Shown here: positions 39,034-51,228 of the stretch, piece by piece
How the letters are laid out: each line of letters begins with the position of its first letter
How positions within the stretch are numbered: the stretch's first letter is position 1
Made by a program: the position numbers and the translations under genes
NCBI GenBank assembly: GCA_004791255.1
Contig: SRUQ01000004.1
Location: 510,031-574,030 of the forward strand
From: a bacterium M00.F.Ca.ET.205.01.1.1
GTDB taxonomy: Bacteria; Pseudomonadota; Alphaproteobacteria; Rhizobiales; Rhizobiaceae
Reading direction: 5' to 3'
Length of the DNA: 64,000 nucleotides
Notes under the pieces: generated by a model
The model's database searches: none
Seen by the model: only the letters and a program-made list of their open reading frames with translations
Told to the model about the DNA's origin: nothing

Positions 39034-40341
39034 TTAGAAACTGTCTCTCAACCACTGACTCATGCGATGCAGTTTTCCGCCCGTTCCGGTCATCCTGAGA
39101 CCGGAAATGCCTTTCGCCGGATGGCTCTCGAAGCTTGCCATCTGCGGATAGATCAGAAGCCCGACAGCGGCCGAGAAGGCCGGTCCCTTCGCCGCTTCGG
39201 GCAGACCCGCCACGCCGAGCGGGCGGCCGATGCGCACATTGCGGCCCAGAATGCGGCGCGCTGCCTCCGGCAGCCCGGAAAGCTGGCTGGCGCCGCCGGT
39301 CAGAACCACGCGCTTGCCAACCGCATTGCCGTAGCCGGACTTGTTGAGGCGGTCGCGCAAGAGTTCGAGCGTTTCGTCGATGCGGGCGCGCACGATGCGC
39401 GTCATCACCGAGCGCGGAATCTGCAGCGGTACTTCGCCGTCGTCGCCGATCGGCTGGATCGAGACCAGGTCGCGATCGTCTGCGCTGCCCGGCAGCGCCG
39501 AGCCATGCATCACCTTCAGCCGCTCGGCGGCGTCGAGCGAGGTCGACAGGCCCTTGGCCATGTCGAGCGTCACATGGTTGCCACCGATGGCGATGGCGTC
39601 GCCATGGACGAACTTGCCTTCCGAGAACACCGAGATCGTCGTCGTGCCGCCGCCCATGTCGATGCAGGCGGCACCCAGTTCCAGTTCGTCATCCACCAGT
39701 GCTGCGAGCCCGCTGGCATAGGGCGTCGCCACCATGCGCTCGACCGACAAATGCGAGCGGTTGATGGAGAGTTCCAGATTGCGCATCGGGGCGGCGTCGC
39801 CCGTCAGCACATGCATGTCGACGCCAAGCGCGTCACCCACCATGCCGCGCGGATCGCGCACGCCGCGCTCGGCATCGAGCGAAAAGCCGACGGGGAGCGA
39901 ATGAACCACCTCTCGCTCGGCCTTCAGCGCCTGCTTGGCGCCGGCGCCCAGCACGCGCTTGATATCGGCCTCATCGGCCTCGTGGCCGCCAAGGTTGATG
40001 GTCGCCGAGAATGCTTCGCTCTTCAGCCTGCCGGCGGTCATGTTGACGATCAGCGAATCGACCGTCAGCCCAGCCATCCGCTCGGCGGCGTCGACAGACA
40101 GGCGGATGGCATGCTCGGCCCGGTCGAGATCGACGATGACGCCCGACTTCACGCCCTGCGATTTCTGATGGCCGATGCCGATGACCTGGATGCGGTGCGA
40201 GCGACCGCGCAACAGCTTGCCGTCATCGTTCGGCTTCAGCTTGGCCACCATGCAGCAAACCTTGTTCGAGCCGACATCCAGCACCGTCAGGGTGCCCGAA
40301 CGGCGCGACGAGGCATCGCCAGAACCGCCAAGCCAGCTCAT
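39034..40341 (-). CDS. ftsA: Cell division protein FtsA
   Basis: A 435-residue actin-like protein tethering FtsZ to the membrane. Nucleotide-binding motifs are TVLDVGSNKVCCMVA near the N terminus and CIDMGGGTTTISVF in the middle. The C terminus (GGKLHRMSQWLRDSF) is an amphipathic helix for membrane binding. Its start overlaps the ftsQ stop by 4 bases, and 66 bases separate it from ftsZ. Confidence 0.97.
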   Translation of the reverse strand: MSWLGGSGDASSRRSGTLTVLDVGSNKVCCMVAKLKPNDDGKLLRGRSHRIQVIGIGHQKSQGVKSGVIVDLDRAEHAIRLSVDAAERMAGLTVDSLIVNMTAGRLKSEAFSATINLGGHEADEADIKRVLGAGAKQALKAEREVVHSLPVGFSLDAERGVRDPRGMVGDALGVDMHVLTGDAAPMRNLELSINRSHLSVERMVATPYASGLAALVDDELELGAACIDMGGGTTTISVFSEGKFVHGDAIAIGGNHVTLDMAKGLSTSLDAAERLKVMHGSALPGSADDRDLVSIQPIGDDGEVPLQIPRSVMTRIVRARIDETLELLRDRLNKSGYGNAVGKRVVLTGGASQLSGLPEAARRILGRNVRIGRPLGVAGLPEAAKGPAFSAAVGLLIYPQMASFESHPAKGISGLRMTGTGGKLHRMSQWLRDSF

Positions 40342-41279
40342 ATCTTCGTCTCCGGCTTGCGCTTGAGGGTCTTCGGTTTCTCGTTGAGGGCTGCTTCGCG
40401 CTGCGTCGCTGCCTCCGGCGTCAGTTGCACGACCAGCCGGTCGGAGAGGCGCATGTCGACAGCGGCGATATCACGCGACAACAGCCCCTTGTCCTTGTCC
40501 ATCTTGACGAGTTCGGCCAGCGCCTGGTCCTCGCCGTCCTCGGGAAGCTTGACGGTGATGCCGTTGTCGAGCTTCAGGTCCCAGCGCCGTTCGCCGACAC
40601 GGACATACCCTTTGACGCGGCTCGCGAGTTCAGGATACTTTTCGATCTCGGCCAGGAAATCCGGGGCCTTGGCCGGCGCGCCGGTACCGATCAGCAGCGG
40701 CAGCGTCACCTGCTTGCCGCCCGAGAACGGCGCAATGATGTTGCCGTCCTTCTCGATGACCGAGAGGTCGCTGCCCTGCTGCCAGAGCGCGAAGGCATCG
40801 CGCTCCTCGACGCGCACTTCCAGCGTATGCGGATAGACCTTGCGCACCGCGGCGACCTCGACCCACGGCAACGTCGCGATGCGCTCCCGCGCCGCCTCGG
40901 CATCGAAGCCGATCAGCGAGGTCCAGCCATCAAGCTCGAGCCTGTCGAGAATGTCGATCTCCGAGGTCTGGCGATTGCCGACCACCTTGACCTGATCGAC
41001 GGCAAAGCCGGTGCGCGCGGTGATGCTCTGGACGATGCCGTCGGCATGACCGCCGAGATAGGCGCCATAGACGCCACTCGAAGCAAGCAGCACGGCAGAC
41101 ATGATCGAGACAGAGAAACGCGGCACCTGGAAGTCGCCCTCGCCCAGGCGCGCCAGGATGCGCACCGGGCGGCGTAGCACGCGCGGCAGCACGAAATGGC
41201 CTGACGACAATGGCAGGCCGAACAGCGACGGCCCGACCGCGCCTTCCACCTTGCCTTGTCCCCATTTCAACGCAGACAC
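40338..41279 (-). CDS. ftsQ: Cell division protein FtsQ
   Basis: About 313 residues: basic cytoplasmic N terminus, one membrane helix ([21 protein letters not shown]), POTRA domain ([23 protein letters not shown]) and the FtsQ domain. I choose a GTG start at 41279 because GGAGGA lies about 6 bases before it; an ATG at 41300 is also in frame but lacks a site. The start is inside the end of ddlB (13-base overlap), which ties their translation. FtsQ recruits FtsB and FtsL to the divisome. Confidence 0.92.
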   Translation of the reverse strand: MSALKWGQGKVEGAVGPSLFGLPLSSGHFVLPRVLRRPVRILARLGEGDFQVPRFSVSIMSAVLLASSGVYGAYLGGHADGIVQSITARTGFAVDQVKVVGNRQTSEIDILDRLELDGWTSLIGFDAEAARERIATLPWVEVAAVRKVYPHTLEVRVEERDAFALWQQGSDLSVIEKDGNIIAPFSGGKQVTLPLLIGTGAPAKAPDFLAEIEKYPELASRVKGYVRVGERRWDLKLDNGITVKLPEDGEDQALAELVKMDKDKGLLSRDIAAVDMRLSDRLVVQLTPEAATQREAALNEKPKTLKRKPETKI

Positions 41280-42193
41280 GAAGCGTCCTCCACCATCCAA
41301 CTCAACAGATCGCCAAACGAATGCCCGGCTTGGGCGGCGATTTCAGGCACCAGAGACGTCGGTGTCATACCCGGCTGGGTATTGACCTCGAGCCATACAA
41401 CCTCGCCATTTTCGGAGTGACGATCGTCATAACGGAAGTCCGACCGGGAAACGCCCCGACAGCCGACAGCTTGATGAGCCTTGAGCGCCAGTGTCTGTAT
41501 TTTTTGGTAAATATTCGGTGAAACTTTTGCGGGGCATTCGTGTTTTGATCCGCCCGCGACATATTTTGAATCGTAATCGTAGAACGAATGGCCCGTCGGG
41601 ATGATCTCGCACACACCGAGCGCCACATCGCCCATGACCGCGCAGGTCAGCTCGCGCCCGTGGATGTAGCGCTCGACCATGACGGTATCGCCATATTTCC
41701 ATTCCGACGACCCGACGACCTGCGGCGGATGCGACTGCCCTTCATGCACGATGACGACGCCAAAGCTCGACCCCTCATTGACGGGCTTGACCACATAGGG
41801 CGGCTTCATCGGGTGCTTGTTCTGGATGGCAAAGCGATTGGTCACCTTCGATTCGGCGACGGGAACGCCGACCGATTTGACGATCTTCTTCGCCTGTTCC
41901 TTGTTCATGGCGAGCGCCGAGGCGAGCACGCCGGAATGGGTATAGGGAATGCCGAGATATTCGAGGATGCCCTGGATGGTGCCATCCTCGCCAAAGGGGC
42001 CATGCAGCGCATTGAAGGCGACGTCAGGCTTGAGCTCGGTAAGCACGGAACCGACATCGCGACCGACATCGACGCGGGTGACCTTGTAGCCTTCCTTTTC
42101 GAGCTCATCGGCACAGGCCTTTCCGGACGACAAGGACACGGGCCGCTCGGACGAAAAACCACCCAGCAGGACGGCCACATGCTTGTTTTTCAT
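41267..42193 (-). CDS. ddlB: D-alanine--D-alanine ligase
   Basis: A 308-residue ATP-grasp enzyme making D-Ala-D-Ala for the peptidoglycan stem. Family motifs include [13 protein letters not shown] at the N terminus, [25 protein letters not shown], and NEGSSFGVV; the C-terminal metal site is EVNTQPGMT. It is the first gene after the 445-base gap and leads directly into ftsQ. Confidence 0.97.
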   Translation of the reverse strand: MKNKHVAVLLGGFSSERPVSLSSGKACADELEKEGYKVTRVDVGRDVGSVLTELKPDVAFNALHGPFGEDGTIQGILEYLGIPYTHSGVLASALAMNKEQAKKIVKSVGVPVAESKVTNRFAIQNKHPMKPPYVVKPVNEGSSFGVVIVHEGQSHPPQVVGSSEWKYGDTVMVERYIHGRELTCAVMGDVALGVCEIIPTGHSFYDYDSKYVAGGSKHECPAKVSPNIYQKIQTLALKAHQAVGCRGVSRSDFRYDDRHSENGEVVWLEVNTQPGMTPTSLVPEIAAQAGHSFGDLLSWMVEDASCLR

Positions 42194-42638
42194 TCCCCGT
42201 CATCCCCTCTCACGGCGGACCAAAAACCAAGATTTTCCGCAACATTGAGTCCGAGTCTCCCGGCAGGTTGCCCCCCCAGACGGAAAACGCGGGTAACGCG
42301 TCGAACGACTCAAATCAGGAAACGCTTTAGAGCAGAGAATCAGAGAGTTGATTCACTGGCAAGTGCTTATGATTCCGAGAGATTCACTTTGTGAGAAAAT
42401 GGCTGCGAAAACCGTGCCGTTGAGTCTTTGGAGCAACGGTTTTGCCCACTTCGGAAACGCGTTGAAGTTCATGCATCACATGAACTTCAGATCAGCCAAG
42501 GTGTGTTGAGATTCAGGTCAGGCCGAGTCGAAAACCAACGCCTTCGAGAACCGGAGCGGAGCGGACATTGGGGCCGTGAGCACCGGACGCGCAGAAGGCC
42601 ATCGTTTGCAGGCCGGCCCCACCTGATATCAGCGCGCC
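42194..42638. other. Intergenic region in the dcw cluster with several inverted repeats
   Basis: This 445-base gap breaks an otherwise tight cluster. No protein gene seen. It holds a perfect 11-bp hairpin, TGAAGTTCATG (42463-42473) and CATGAACTTCA (42479-42489). AAAACCGT (42408-42415) pairs with ACGGTTTT (42436-42443), and GAATCA-N6-TGATTC spans 42337-42354. It probably contains the promoter for ddlB-ftsQAZ and an interspersed repeat, and could encode a small structured RNA. Confidence 0.55.
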
Positions 42639-43604
42639 TTAAAGGAGTTGCCCGAGAAACTCTTCCACGGAATGCCCGGGCCGGAAATTGCCGATGCGCT
42701 TGATCTCCCAGTGCAGCCGGATGCCGGAATGTTCGAGCACGCGGGCACGCACCGTCTCGCCGAGATATTCGAGGTCGTAGCCGGTCGCGGTTCCGGTGTT
42801 GATCATGAAGTTGCAATGCATCGGCGACATCTGCGCACCGCCGATCATGAGGCCGCGGCAGCCGGCCTTGTCGATCTCCTTCCAGGCGGACGTGCCTTCC
42901 GGGTTCTTGAAGGTCGAGCCGCCGGTCTTTTCGCGGATCGGCTGCACGGTCTCGCGATGGTTCTGGACGGCATCCATCGCCGCTTTGATCGTGGCCTTGT
43001 CCTCGGCAAAACCTTCGAACACGGCCGAAGTGAAGATCAGCCCGGACGGCGCCGCCGAATGCCGGTAGGCGTAGCCCATGTCGGCATTGCTTAGCGTCTG
43101 GACATTGCCCTTGCGGTCGAGCGCCCTTACCTCGACGACGCGTTCGCGGGTCTCGACACCATTGGCCCCGGCATTCATCCTCAATGCGCCACCGACGGCG
43201 CCAGGAATGCCATGGTAGAAATGGAAGCCGCCAATACCGGCCTCGTAGGCGGCAGCGGCGACACGCTTGTCGGGCGTCGCCGCGCCAGCCTTGATCCTGA
43301 TCGGCGAGATGAGTTCGGCCTCGCCGAAACCCTTGGCTGAAAGCCGGATGACGAAACCGGGAATGCCGCCATCGCGGACCAGCAGGTTCGAGCCGACGCC
43401 GATAACGGTCAGCGGGATTTCCTCCGGCACCGCGCGCAGGAACGTGGAAAGATCCTCCTCATCGGCAGGCTGGAACAGCACCTCGGCCAGTCCGCCGGCG
43501 CGGAACCAGGTGATCTTGTCCATCTCCGCGTTCGGCGTCAGACGGCCGCGCAGGCCGGCAAGCCGGTCGCCAAGTCTGTCGATCAGGGCCTGGCCGTGCA
43601 TCAT
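42639..43604 (-). CDS. murB: UDP-N-acetylenolpyruvoylglucosamine reductase
   Basis: A 321-residue FAD enzyme completing UDP-MurNAc. Motifs are [27 protein letters not shown], the [19 protein letters not shown] signature and STFKNPEG with [13 protein letters not shown] near the C terminus. The start at 43604 (ATG ATG) overlaps the murC stop by 4 bases. It is the last gene of the mraZ-to-murB run. Confidence 0.97.
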   Translation of the reverse strand: MMHGQALIDRLGDRLAGLRGRLTPNAEMDKITWFRAGGLAEVLFQPADEEDLSTFLRAVPEEIPLTVIGVGSNLLVRDGGIPGFVIRLSAKGFGEAELISPIRIKAGAATPDKRVAAAAYEAGIGGFHFYHGIPGAVGGALRMNAGANGVETRERVVEVRALDRKGNVQTLSNADMGYAYRHSAAPSGLIFTSAVFEGFAEDKATIKAAMDAVQNHRETVQPIREKTGGSTFKNPEGTSAWKEIDKAGCRGLMIGGAQMSPMHCNFMINTGTATGYDLEYLGETVRARVLEHSGIRLHWEIKRIGNFRPGHSVEEFLGQLL

Positions 43605-45001
43605 GAGGCGGCTAGCTCCTTGGGCAATGCATAGGCCCATTGGGTGATGTTGCCGGCGCCGAGGAAGACGACGAAGTCGCCAGGCTTGGCGATGTCGCGG
43701 ATGACGGGCGCGATCGCCCCCGGTCCTTCGATGTAGCGCGCGTCGCGATGGCCGCCGGCACGGATGCGCGACACCAGGGCATCGGAGGTCACGCCTTCGA
43801 TCGGCTCTTCGCCGGCCGCGTAGACCGGCGCCACTATCACCGTGTCGGCGTCGTTGAAGCAGCCGGAAAACTCGTTGAACAGATCGTGCAGGCGGGTGAA
43901 GCGGTGCGGCTGGGCAATAGCGATGACGCGGCCCTTGGTGGCGCTGCGCGCCGCCTTCAGCACCGCCGAAATCTCGACCGGATGATGGCCGTAATCGTCG
44001 AAAATATCGACGCCGTTCCACGACCCGGTATGAGTGAAGCGGCGCTTGACGCCGGCGAAGGACGACAGGCCCTTCTTGATCGCTTCCGCCGACAGGCCTA
44101 GCTCATGCGCCACCGCGATCGCGGCGGTCGCGTTCGAGACATTGTGGCGGCCGGGCATCGGCAGGCGCAGATCCGCTATCGTCGTCTGGCCGCGCCCCTT
44201 ACGGTCACGGATCACCACGTCGAATTCCGAAATGGCGCCGGCCATGCGGTGGTTGGTGAAGCGCACGTCGGCCTGTGCGTTCTCGCCATAGGTGATGACG
44301 CGACGGTCTTCGATGCGGCCGACCAGCGCCTGCACTTCCGGATGGTCGGTGCACATCACGCCGAAGCCGTAGAACGGCACGTTCTCGACGAACTGGCGGA
44401 ACGCTTCGCGCACCTTGTCGAAACTGCCATAGTGGTCGAGATGTTCGGGATCGATGTTGGTGACCACGGCAATCTCGGCGGGCAGCTTCAGGAAGGTGCC
44501 ATCGCTTTCGTCGGCCTCCACCACCATCCACTCGCCGTCGCCCATGCGGGCATTGGTGCCATAGGCGTTGATGATGCCGCCATTGATGACGGTCGGGTCG
44601 AGTCCGCCGGCATCGAGCAGCGTCGCCACCATTGAGGTCGTCGTCGTCTTGCCATGCGTACCGCCGATCGCCACCGCCTGGCGGAAGCGCATCAGTTCGG
44701 CCAGCATCTCGGCACGGCGCACGATCGGCAGCAGCCTTTCGCGCGCCGCCTTCAGTTCCGGATTGGATTTCTTGATCGCCGTCGAGACGACCACCACCTC
44801 GGCGTCGCCGAGATTTTCCTCGCGGTGGCCGACGAAGCATTCGATGCCCTTGTCGCGCAGCCGCTGCACATTGGCGCTGTCGGCCTGGTCGGAGCCCTGC
44901 ACCTTATAGCCGAGATTGTGCAGCACCTCGGCGATGCCGCTCATGCCGATGCCGCCAATGCCGATGAAATGTACGAGGCCTATGGTCTGCGGCATCTTCA
45001 T
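43601..45001 (-). CDS. murC: UDP-N-acetylmuramate--L-alanine ligase
   Basis: A 466-residue Mur ligase adding the first amino acid to the stem peptide. It shows the N-terminal [17 protein letters not shown]ossmann motif and the ATP site [10 protein letters not shown] at about residues 113-122, with the [11 protein letters not shown] motif in the C-terminal half. Its start overlaps the murG stop by 4 bases. Confidence 0.97.
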   Translation of the reverse strand: MKMPQTIGLVHFIGIGGIGMSGIAEVLHNLGYKVQGSDQADSANVQRLRDKGIECFVGHREENLGDAEVVVVSTAIKKSNPELKAARERLLPIVRRAEMLAELMRFRQAVAIGGTHGKTTTTSMVATLLDAGGLDPTVINGGIINAYGTNARMGDGEWMVVEADESDGTFLKLPAEIAVVTNIDPEHLDHYGSFDKVREAFRQFVENVPFYGFGVMCTDHPEVQALVGRIEDRRVITYGENAQADVRFTNHRMAGAISEFDVVIRDRKGRGQTTIADLRLPMPGRHNVSNATAAIAVAHELGLSAEAIKKGLSSFAGVKRRFTHTGSWNGVDIFDDYGHHPVEISAVLKAARSATKGRVIAIAQPHRFTRLHDLFNEFSGCFNDADTVIVAPVYAAGEEPIEGVTSDALVSRIRAGGHRDARYIEGPGAIAPVIRDIAKPGDFVVFLGAGNITQWAYALPKELAAS

Positions 45002-46125
45002 GCGTGCGTCCCTTTCCTGAATTCCGAAACGGTTTTTTTGGACGCAATAGCCTCTGTGAGATCGGCGAGCAACCGCGCAGCATCAGGCCTGCCGGCAGAT
45101 CGCGCTCCCGCCGCCATGGCCAGAAGCCGTTCCGGGTTGTCCATCCGCGCGCCGATCAATGCCGCGATGCGTTCTGGCGAGAGCATGGATTGCGGATGCA
45201 CCTCACCGCCGCCGGCGGCCGCCAGCGCCGCTGCATTGGCCGCCTGGTCATGGTCGAGCGCGTAGGGATAAGGCACCAGCAGCGCCGGCCGGCCGATGAC
45301 GGCGATTTCCGACACGGTCGAGGCGCCGGAGCGCGACACCACCAGATGCGCGGCCGCTATGCGCGCCGCCATGTCGGTGAAAAAGGGGGAAACCTCGACG
45401 GCGACGCCCAGCGCCGCATAGGCTGCCTTCACCCGCGCCACGTCGTCGGCGCGCGCTTGTTGCGTGATCACGAGGCGCCTGCGTTGCGCATCGGTAAGCA
45501 GCGCGATTGCCGCCGGCATCGCATCGGAAAAGAACTGCGCGCCCTGGCTGCCGCCGAACACCAGCAACCGGAACGGGTCGTCGGCGCCCGAGGCGGTGTA
45601 GGCCGTCTTCGCGGCCTCGAGCACCTGGGGGCGAACCGGATTACCTGTCGTCACGGTCTTGGCGCCGGCAGCACTTTCGTCCTGCGGCAGGAAGCCACCG
45701 GCGATCGCGTCGACACGGCCGGCCAGCGCCCGGTTGGCGCGCCCCATCACCGCGTTCTGCTCATGGATCAGTGTCGGCACCTTGCGCCGCGTCGCGGCGT
45801 AGAGCGGCGGCAAGGTCGGATAGCCGCCGAAGCCGACCACCGCATCGGGCTTGATCCTGCCGATGAGGGCGGACGCCTGGCGCACGCCGCTCCAGATCTT
45901 CCAGAAGGCGCCAAGCAGGGCGAAGGGATTTTTCGAGCCCAGCGTCGCCGACTGGATCGGGTGGACGGCGGCGGCGGGGAAATGGGCGGCGAAACGCTCG
46001 GCGCGGTCATCGGTGGCAAGATGCACCGTCCAGCCGCGCTCGTTCAATTCATGCGCCAGCGCCTCGGCCGGAAACAGATGTCCGCCGGTTCCGCCCGCAG
46101 CCAGGAGAATAACGCCTCTCGCCAT
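44998..46125 (-). CDS. murG: Lipid II synthase (UDP-GlcNAc transferase) MurG
   Basis: A 375-residue GT-B glycosyltransferase converting lipid I to lipid II on the inner face of the membrane. The N-terminal glycine loop is [10 protein letters not shown] at residues 11-20, and the donor-site region has [13 protein letters not shown] and a later [23 protein letters not shown]. The ATG at 46125 comes one base after the ftsW stop; a longer upstream frame is overlap with ftsW. Confidence 0.97.
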   Translation of the reverse strand: MARGVILLAAGGTGGHLFPAEALAHELNERGWTVHLATDDRAERFAAHFPAAAVHPIQSATLGSKNPFALLGAFWKIWSGVRQASALIGRIKPDAVVGFGGYPTLPPLYAATRRKVPTLIHEQNAVMGRANRALAGRVDAIAGGFLPQDESAAGAKTVTTGNPVRPQVLEAAKTAYTASGADDPFRLLVFGGSQGAQFFSDAMPAAIALLTDAQRRRLVITQQARADDVARVKAAYAALGVAVEVSPFFTDMAARIAAAHLVVSRSGASTVSEIAVIGRPALLVPYPYALDHDQAANAAALAAAGGGEVHPQSMLSPERIAALIGARMDNPERLLAMAAGARSAGRPDAARLLADLTEAIASKKTVSEFRKGTHA

Positions 46126-46126
46126 G

Positions 46127-47278
46127 TCACTCCGCCGGCAGCGCGCGCTGCGACAAGCCAAACCCCATCTGCTTGCGCTTTTCGGGCCGCTTGCGCGTCA
46201 GCGCCAGCACCATGCCCATCGAGATGGCGATGGCGATCTGCGAGGAGCCGCCATAGGAGATGAACGGCAGCGTCATGCCCTTGGCCGGCACCAATTGCAG
46301 GTTGACGCACATGTTGATGACGGCCTGCAAGCCGAACACGGTGACCAGCCCGCCAACCGCGTAGCGGGTGAAATCGTCATGCTCCTTCAGCGCCGTGTTG
46401 AGCCCGCGCAGCACGATGAAGGCGAAGATCGACATGATGAAGAAGCACATGATCAGCCCGAATTCCTCCCCCGCGACCGAAAAAACGAAGTCGGCATGGC
46501 TGTCGGGGATGACCCGCTTGACCGTGCCCTCGCCCGGCCCGACGCCGAACCAGCCGCCATTGATCAGCGCGTCGCGGCCCATGTCGACCTGGAACGTATC
46601 GCCTTCACCGGTGAGGAACTTGTCGATACGCAGCGCCACGTGCGGAAACACCGTGTAGGCGGCGAACACGCCGCCGACGCCGGCCGCGCCCAGCGCGATG
46701 ATCCACAGCCATGGCAGCCCCGCCATGAAGAACATGATGCCCCAGGTGCCGGTGGTCAGCATGGTCTGGCCGAGATCCGGTTGTGCCACCAGCAGCGACA
46801 CGACCAGCACCAGCAGCAGCATAGCGAACAGGTTGCCCGGAATGTCGGGCTGGCGCTTGTGCTCGGCAAACAGCCAGGCGCACATGATGACGAAGGCGGG
46901 CTTGAGGAATTCCGACGGCTGGATCGACAGGCCGGCCAGCGAAACCCAGCGCCGCGCGCCTTTCACTTCGACACCGATGTAGAGCACCGCCACCATCAGC
47001 ACCAGCATCAGGCACAGCATAATCAGCGCCATGCGCCGGATCTGCCTGGAATCGAGGAACGACACCGCCAGCATCACGCCCAGCGCCGGCACGGTGAAGA
47101 TGATCTGCCTGGTGGCGAAATGGAAGCTGTCGAGGCCGATGCGCTCCGCCACCGCCGGGCTGGCGGCGAAGGACAGCACGATGCCGAGCCCCATCAGCGA
47201 CAGGAACGCCGCCAGGAACCAGCGATCGATGGTCCACCACCAGGTTGCTACCGGGCTTTTGTCGAGACGGCTCTGCAT
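46127..47278 (-). CDS. ftsW: Peptidoglycan glycosyltransferase FtsW
   Basis: A 383-residue SEDS-family membrane protein with about ten helices. It polymerises lipid II at the septum with FtsI. Family signatures are [15 protein letters not shown] in the first half and [14 protein letters not shown] near the end, with [11 protein letters not shown] between. The ATG overlaps the murD stop by one base (TAATG). Confidence 0.96.
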   Translation of the reverse strand: MQSRLDKSPVATWWWTIDRWFLAAFLSLMGLGIVLSFAASPAVAERIGLDSFHFATRQIIFTVPALGVMLAVSFLDSRQIRRMALIMLCLMLVLMVAVLYIGVEVKGARRWVSLAGLSIQPSEFLKPAFVIMCAWLFAEHKRQPDIPGNLFAMLLLVLVVSLLVAQPDLGQTMLTTGTWGIMFFMAGLPWLWIIALGAAGVGGVFAAYTVFPHVALRIDKFLTGEGDTFQVDMGRDALINGGWFGVGPGEGTVKRVIPDSHADFVFSVAGEEFGLIMCFFIMSIFAFIVLRGLNTALKEHDDFTRYAVGGLVTVFGLQAVINMCVNLQLVPAKGMTLPFISYGGSSQIAIAISMGMVLALTRKRPEKRKQMGFGLSQRALPAE

Positions 47279-48678
47279 TATCGTGCCCCTCCGATGGGTT
47301 TGACGCCATCTATAGCGCTCGCAGCTTGCCTGAAGGCTTCGCCGCGAACTTCGAAATTCTTGAACTGGTCAAAACTGGCGCAGGCCGGCGACAACAGCAC
47401 CACCACCTCGCCGCCGTCGTCCCGGGCCGCATCATGTGCGGCGTGCTCGACCGCCGCGGCCAGCGTGCCCGAAATCTCGTAAGGCACCGCCTCGCCCAGC
47501 GTCGCCGAGAAGGCAGGCGCGGCCTCGCCGATCAGATAGGCCTTGGCAAGGCGCGGGAAGAAACCGCGCAACGGCTCGATGCCGCCTTCCTTGGGCAGTC
47601 CGCCGGCGATCCAGTAGATGCGGCTGAAGCTCGACAGCGCGGGTGCCGCGGCGTCGGCATTGGTCGCCTTGGAATCGTTGACGAACAAGACATGGTCCTT
47701 GCGGCCGACCTGCTCCATGCGGTGCGCCAGTCCCGGGAAGCTTTCCAGCCCCGACTGGATCTCGCCGAGGTCGAGCCCGACCTTGAGACAGGCGGCGACG
47801 GCGGCCAGCGCGTTCTGCGCATTGTGCTGGCCGCGCAGTGAGCCGATGCCTTCCAGGAAGGCAACCCGGCTGTAGCGGCCGTGCACCGCTTCCATCAAAT
47901 TGGAACCGTCGGCGAAGTAGCCGTCGGTCAGCGGCAGGCGCTTGGAAATGCGTATGACATGCCGCCCGGCGCGCTCCAACCGCTCGGCGATCTGCGCGCA
48001 CCAGGAATCGTCGATGCCGATGATCGCCGTCTCGCTGCCGGCCACCAGCCGCTCCTTGATCGAGGCATAGTGCTGCATGGTGCCGTGACGGTCGAGATGG
48101 TCGGGCGTCAGATTGAGCAGGATGCCGGCCGTTGGATTGATCGAGGGCGCGAGGTCGATCTGGTAGGATGAGCATTCGACCACATAGTGCCGGTCGGGCC
48201 GCGGCGGATCGAGTGTCATCACCGCGCGGCCGATATTGCCGCCCATCTGCGTGTCGCGTCCCGAGGCTTGAAGGATATGCGCGGTCAGCGCCGTCGTCGT
48301 CGACTTGCCGTTGGTGCCGGTGATGCCGATGAAAGGGGCTTCCGCTGCGCTCAGCGTCCGCTCGCGGCAAAACAGTTCGATGTCGCCGATCACCTCGACG
48401 CCCGAACCGCGCGCCAGTTCCACCGTCCAGTGCGGTTTGGGATGCGTCAGCGGTACGCCGGGCGAAAGCACGAAGGCTGAAAATCCAGCCCAGTCGGCGG
48501 CGCGCAGGTCACCGGTGCTTATACCGACCGCCGCCGCCTTGGCGACGCTGTCGGGATTGTCGTCCCAGGCCAGCACATCGGCGCCGCCCTCGATCAGCGC
48601 GCGTGCCGTGGCGATCCCCGAACCGCCAAGCCCGAAGAGCGAAACACGCTTGCCTGCGAAGGATGCGGCGGGGATCAA
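47278..48678 (-). CDS. murD: UDP-N-acetylmuramoylalanine--D-glutamate ligase
   Basis: A 466-residue Mur ligase adding D-Glu. The N-terminal nucleotide-binding region starts [19 protein letters not shown], and the ATP loop is [14 protein letters not shown] at about residues 118-131. The [11 protein letters not shown] motif and the [11 protein letters not shown] segment are also typical. It starts 8 bases after the mraY stop. Confidence 0.97.
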   Translation of the reverse strand: MIPAASFAGKRVSLFGLGGSGIATARALIEGGADVLAWDDNPDSVAKAAAVGISTGDLRAADWAGFSAFVLSPGVPLTHPKPHWTVELARGSGVEVIGDIELFCRERTLSAAEAPFIGITGTNGKSTTTALTAHILQASGRDTQMGGNIGRAVMTLDPPRPDRHYVVECSSYQIDLAPSINPTAGILLNLTPDHLDRHGTMQHYASIKERLVAGSETAIIGIDDSWCAQIAERLERAGRHVIRISKRLPLTDGYFADGSNLMEAVHGRYSRVAFLEGIGSLRGQHNAQNALAAVAACLKVGLDLGEIQSGLESFPGLAHRMEQVGRKDHVLFVNDSKATNADAAAPALSSFSRIYWIAGGLPKEGGIEPLRGFFPRLAKAYLIGEAAPAFSATLGEAVPYEISGTLAAAVEHAAHDAARDDGGEVVVLLSPACASFDQFKNFEVRGEAFRQAASAIDGVKPIGGAR

Positions 48679-48686
48679 GTGGCGAC

Positions 48687-49769
48687 CTATCTGAGCTTGA
48701 GGGTGGACAGGCCGATCAGCGCCAGGATGACGGCGATGATCCAGAAGCGGATCACCACCTGGCTTTCGGTCCAGCCGAGCTTTTCGAAATGGTGGTGGAT
48801 CGGCGCCATCAGGAACACGCGCTTGCCGGTCATCTTGAAGTAGCCGACCTGAATGATGACGGAGAGGATCTCGACCACGAACAGGCCGCCGACGATGACC
48901 AGCACGATCTCATGCTTGGTGGCGACCGCCACGGTGCCGATCAGACCACCCATGGCCAGCGAGCCGGTGTCGCCCATGAAGATCGCCGCCGGCGGCGCGT
49001 TGAACCAGAGGAAGCCGAGGCCGGCGCCGATGACGGCGCCCAGCACGACCGCCAGTTCACCGGTGCCAGGGACGAAATGGATCTGCAGATATTCGGCGAA
49101 CACCGCGTTGCCGGAGAGATAGGCGATGACGCCGAAGGAAGCCGCCGCGATCATGATCGGCACGATCGCCAGGCCGTCGAGGCCATCCGTCAGGTTCACC
49201 GCATTGCCGGCGCCAACGATGACGAAGCAGGCGAACGGAATGAAGAACCAGCCGAGATTGATGATGAATTCCTTGGCGAAGGGGAATGTCAGCGACGACG
49301 AAAACGGTGCCTGGCCGTTATGCATGATCACCCAGGCAGCGATGCCGGCGATGATGAACTCCAGCCCCAGCCGCGCCTTGCCGGAGAAGCCGAGATGCGA
49401 CTGCTTGGTCACCTTCAGGTAATCGTCGTAGAAGCCGATCGAACCGAAGCCCAACGTCACCAGAAGCACCACCCAGACATAGATGCTCGACAGGTTGGCC
49501 CACAAAAGCGACGAGCCGACGATGCCGGAGAGGATCATCAGCCCGCCCATGGTCGGCGTGCCGGCCTTCTTGAAGTGCGTCTGCGGCCCATCGGCGCGGA
49601 TCGGCTGGCCCTTGCCCTGGCGCAGCCTGAGCGAATTGATGATCGTCGGCCCGAAGATGAAGACGATCAGCGCCGAGGTGATCAGCGCCCCGCCGGTGCG
49701 GAAGGTGATGTAGCGGAAGACGTTGAAGACCGAGATCTTGTCCGCGAAATCGACGAGCAGTGTGAACAT
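48687..49769 (-). CDS. mraY: Phospho-N-acetylmuramoyl-pentapeptide transferase
   Basis: A 360-residue membrane enzyme with about ten helices that makes lipid I. Catalytic Asp residues sit in GFYDDYLKV and [10 protein letters not shown]; the conserved His cluster is [13 protein letters not shown] start at [20 protein letters not shown] (49769), which matches the family length; the frame is open further upstream. It is 25 bases downstream of murF. Confidence 0.97.
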   Translation of the reverse strand: MFTLLVDFADKISVFNVFRYITFRTGGALITSALIVFIFGPTIINSLRLRQGKGQPIRADGPQTHFKKAGTPTMGGLMILSGIVGSSLLWANLSSIYVWVVLLVTLGFGSIGFYDDYLKVTKQSHLGFSGKARLGLEFIIAGIAAWVIMHNGQAPFSSSLTFPFAKEFIINLGWFFIPFACFVIVGAGNAVNLTDGLDGLAIVPIMIAAASFGVIAYLSGNAVFAEYLQIHFVPGTGELAVVLGAVIGAGLGFLWFNAPPAAIFMGDTGSLAMGGLIGTVAVATKHEIVLVIVGGLFVVEILSVIIQVGYFKMTGKRVFLMAPIHHHFEKLGWTESQVVIRFWIIAVILALIGLSTLKLR

Positions 49770-49794
49770 GCGCTTTTCGTCCCCCGACTTGAGC

Positions 49795-51228
49795 CTAGGT
49801 CTGGCTGTTGGCTGTCGACCCGGCCGGGAACTTGCCCAGCAGCGCATCGACCAGTTTGGCAAAACCGATGCCCTTCGACGATTTGATCATCACCACGTCG
49901 CCTGGCTTCAGCGCGGCGAGCAGCACCGGCTTCAGCTCTTCGGCGCCGGCGCGGTATTCCGTCGTGATCTCATCCGGCAGTGTTTCGGCCAGTGTCCGCA
50001 TTTCCGGACCGCCGAGAAACACGGTCCGCGTGCCGGTGCCGACGATAAGCTCGGCCAGGGCGGCATGCAGCTTGGCAGAATGGTCGCCGAGCTCCAGCAT
50101 GTCGCCGAGCACGGCGATGCGCCGGCCCTCGCCCGTAACGGGCGTGGCATTGAGCAGCGCCATCGCGGCGGCCATCGACGCCGGATTGGCGTTGTAGCTC
50201 TCGTCGATCAGCGTGATCTGCCCCTGCGGATGCTGCAGCACGTGGCGCTTGCCGCGTCCGCGCTCCGCCGAGAGGTCGGCCAGCGCCGCCGCCACCTTGT
50301 CGAGATCGGCGCCCGCCAGATGAGCGGCACCGAGCACGGCCAGCACGTTCTGCACCATGTGGCGACCGGGCGCGCCGATCATCGCCGTCACCTCATGGCC
50401 GCCGATCCTGGCGGTGACATCGGAGTGGTCGGCATGGAGTTCGCAGCTGACCAGCTTGAAGGTCGAGCGCGCATTTTCGCCGAAGCCGTAGACATGCTCG
50501 ACACCGGCGGCGTGCGCCATCTTGTCCAGCAGCTTGAAACGCGCATCGTCGCGGTTGAGGAGCGCGGCACCGTCGGGTTCCAGCCCTTCGAATATCTCGG
50601 CCTTGGCCTTGGCGATGTCGTCGAGGTTGCGGAAGAAGCCAAGGTGAGCTGCCGCGATCATGGTGACTATGGCGACATGCGGCCTCACCATCTTCACCAA
50701 CGGCCTGATCTCGTCGGGGTGGTTCATGCCGATCTCGAACACGGCGTAGTCGCAGTCGGCGGCCATGCGCGCCAGGGTCAGCGGCACGCCCCAATGGTTG
50801 TTGAACGACTGCGCCGAGGCATGCACCTTGCCGACAGCCGACAGCACATGCCGCAGCGCTTCCTTGGTGGTGGTCTTGCCGGCGGAACCGGTAACGGCGA
50901 TGATCTTGGCCTGCGAGCGGGCGCGCGCCGCGACACCAAGCTTTTCCAGCGCCACCAGCACGTCCTCGACGACGATGATCGGCGCCGTCAGCCGGCCGAG
51001 CGACGGCAGCTTGCCTTCGGCCACCACCAGCACCCCGGCGCCGGCCTTGATCGCTGCGGTGACAAAATCATGCCCGTCCATCGCCTCGCCCTTGATGGCG
51101 AAGAAGGCTTCGCCCGGCTGCAGGCTGCGGCTGTCGATGGAAATGCCCGTTATGCCTTCCGGCATCGGACCGAGCGGCCGCCCATCCATGGCGGCAACCA
51201 GCGCCTCGGAGGTCCACAGCAAACTCAT
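49795..51228 (-). CDS. murF: UDP-MurNAc-tripeptide--D-alanyl-D-alanine ligase
   Basis: A 477-residue Mur ligase that adds the D-Ala-D-Ala made by DdlB. The ATP loop is [15 protein letters not shown] at about residues 111-125, with the family's [11 protein letters not shown] and [13 protein letters not shown] motifs. Its start overlaps the murE stop by 4 bases, so the two ligases are coupled. Confidence 0.97.
   Translation of the reverse strand: MSLLWTSEALVAAMDGRPLGPMPEGITGISIDSRSLQPGEAFFAIKGEAMDGHDFVTAAIKAGAGVLVVAEGKLPSLGRLTAPIIVVEDVLVALEKLGVAARARSQAKIIAVTGSAGKTTTKEALRHVLSAVGKVHASAQSFNNHWGVPLTLARMAADCDYAVFEIGMNHPDEIRPLVKMVRPHVAIVTMIAAAHLGFFRNLDDIAKAKAEIFEGLEPDGAALLNRDDARFKLLDKMAHAAGVEHVYGFGENARSTFKLVSCELHADHSDVTARIGGHEVTAMIGAPGRHMVQNVLAVLGAAHLAGADLDKVAAALADLSAERGRGKRHVLQHPQGQITLIDESYNANPASMAAAMALLNATPVTGEGRRIAVLGDMLELGDHSAKLHAALAELIVGTGTRTVFLGGPEMRTLAETLPDEITTEYRAGAEELKPVLLAALKPGDVVMIKSSKGIGFAKLVDALLGKFPAGSTANSQT

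Noticed and set aside
37264..40836. A 1190-codon open frame on the plus strand, antisense to ftsZ, ftsA and part of ftsQ
   Set aside because: It mirrors real genes with complete domain sets; its product is Arg/His/Ala-rich with no domains. Long antisense frames are expected at this G+C content.
45851..47482. Long plus-strand open frame across murG and ftsW
   Set aside because: Antisense to two well-defined genes; composition typical of shadow frames.
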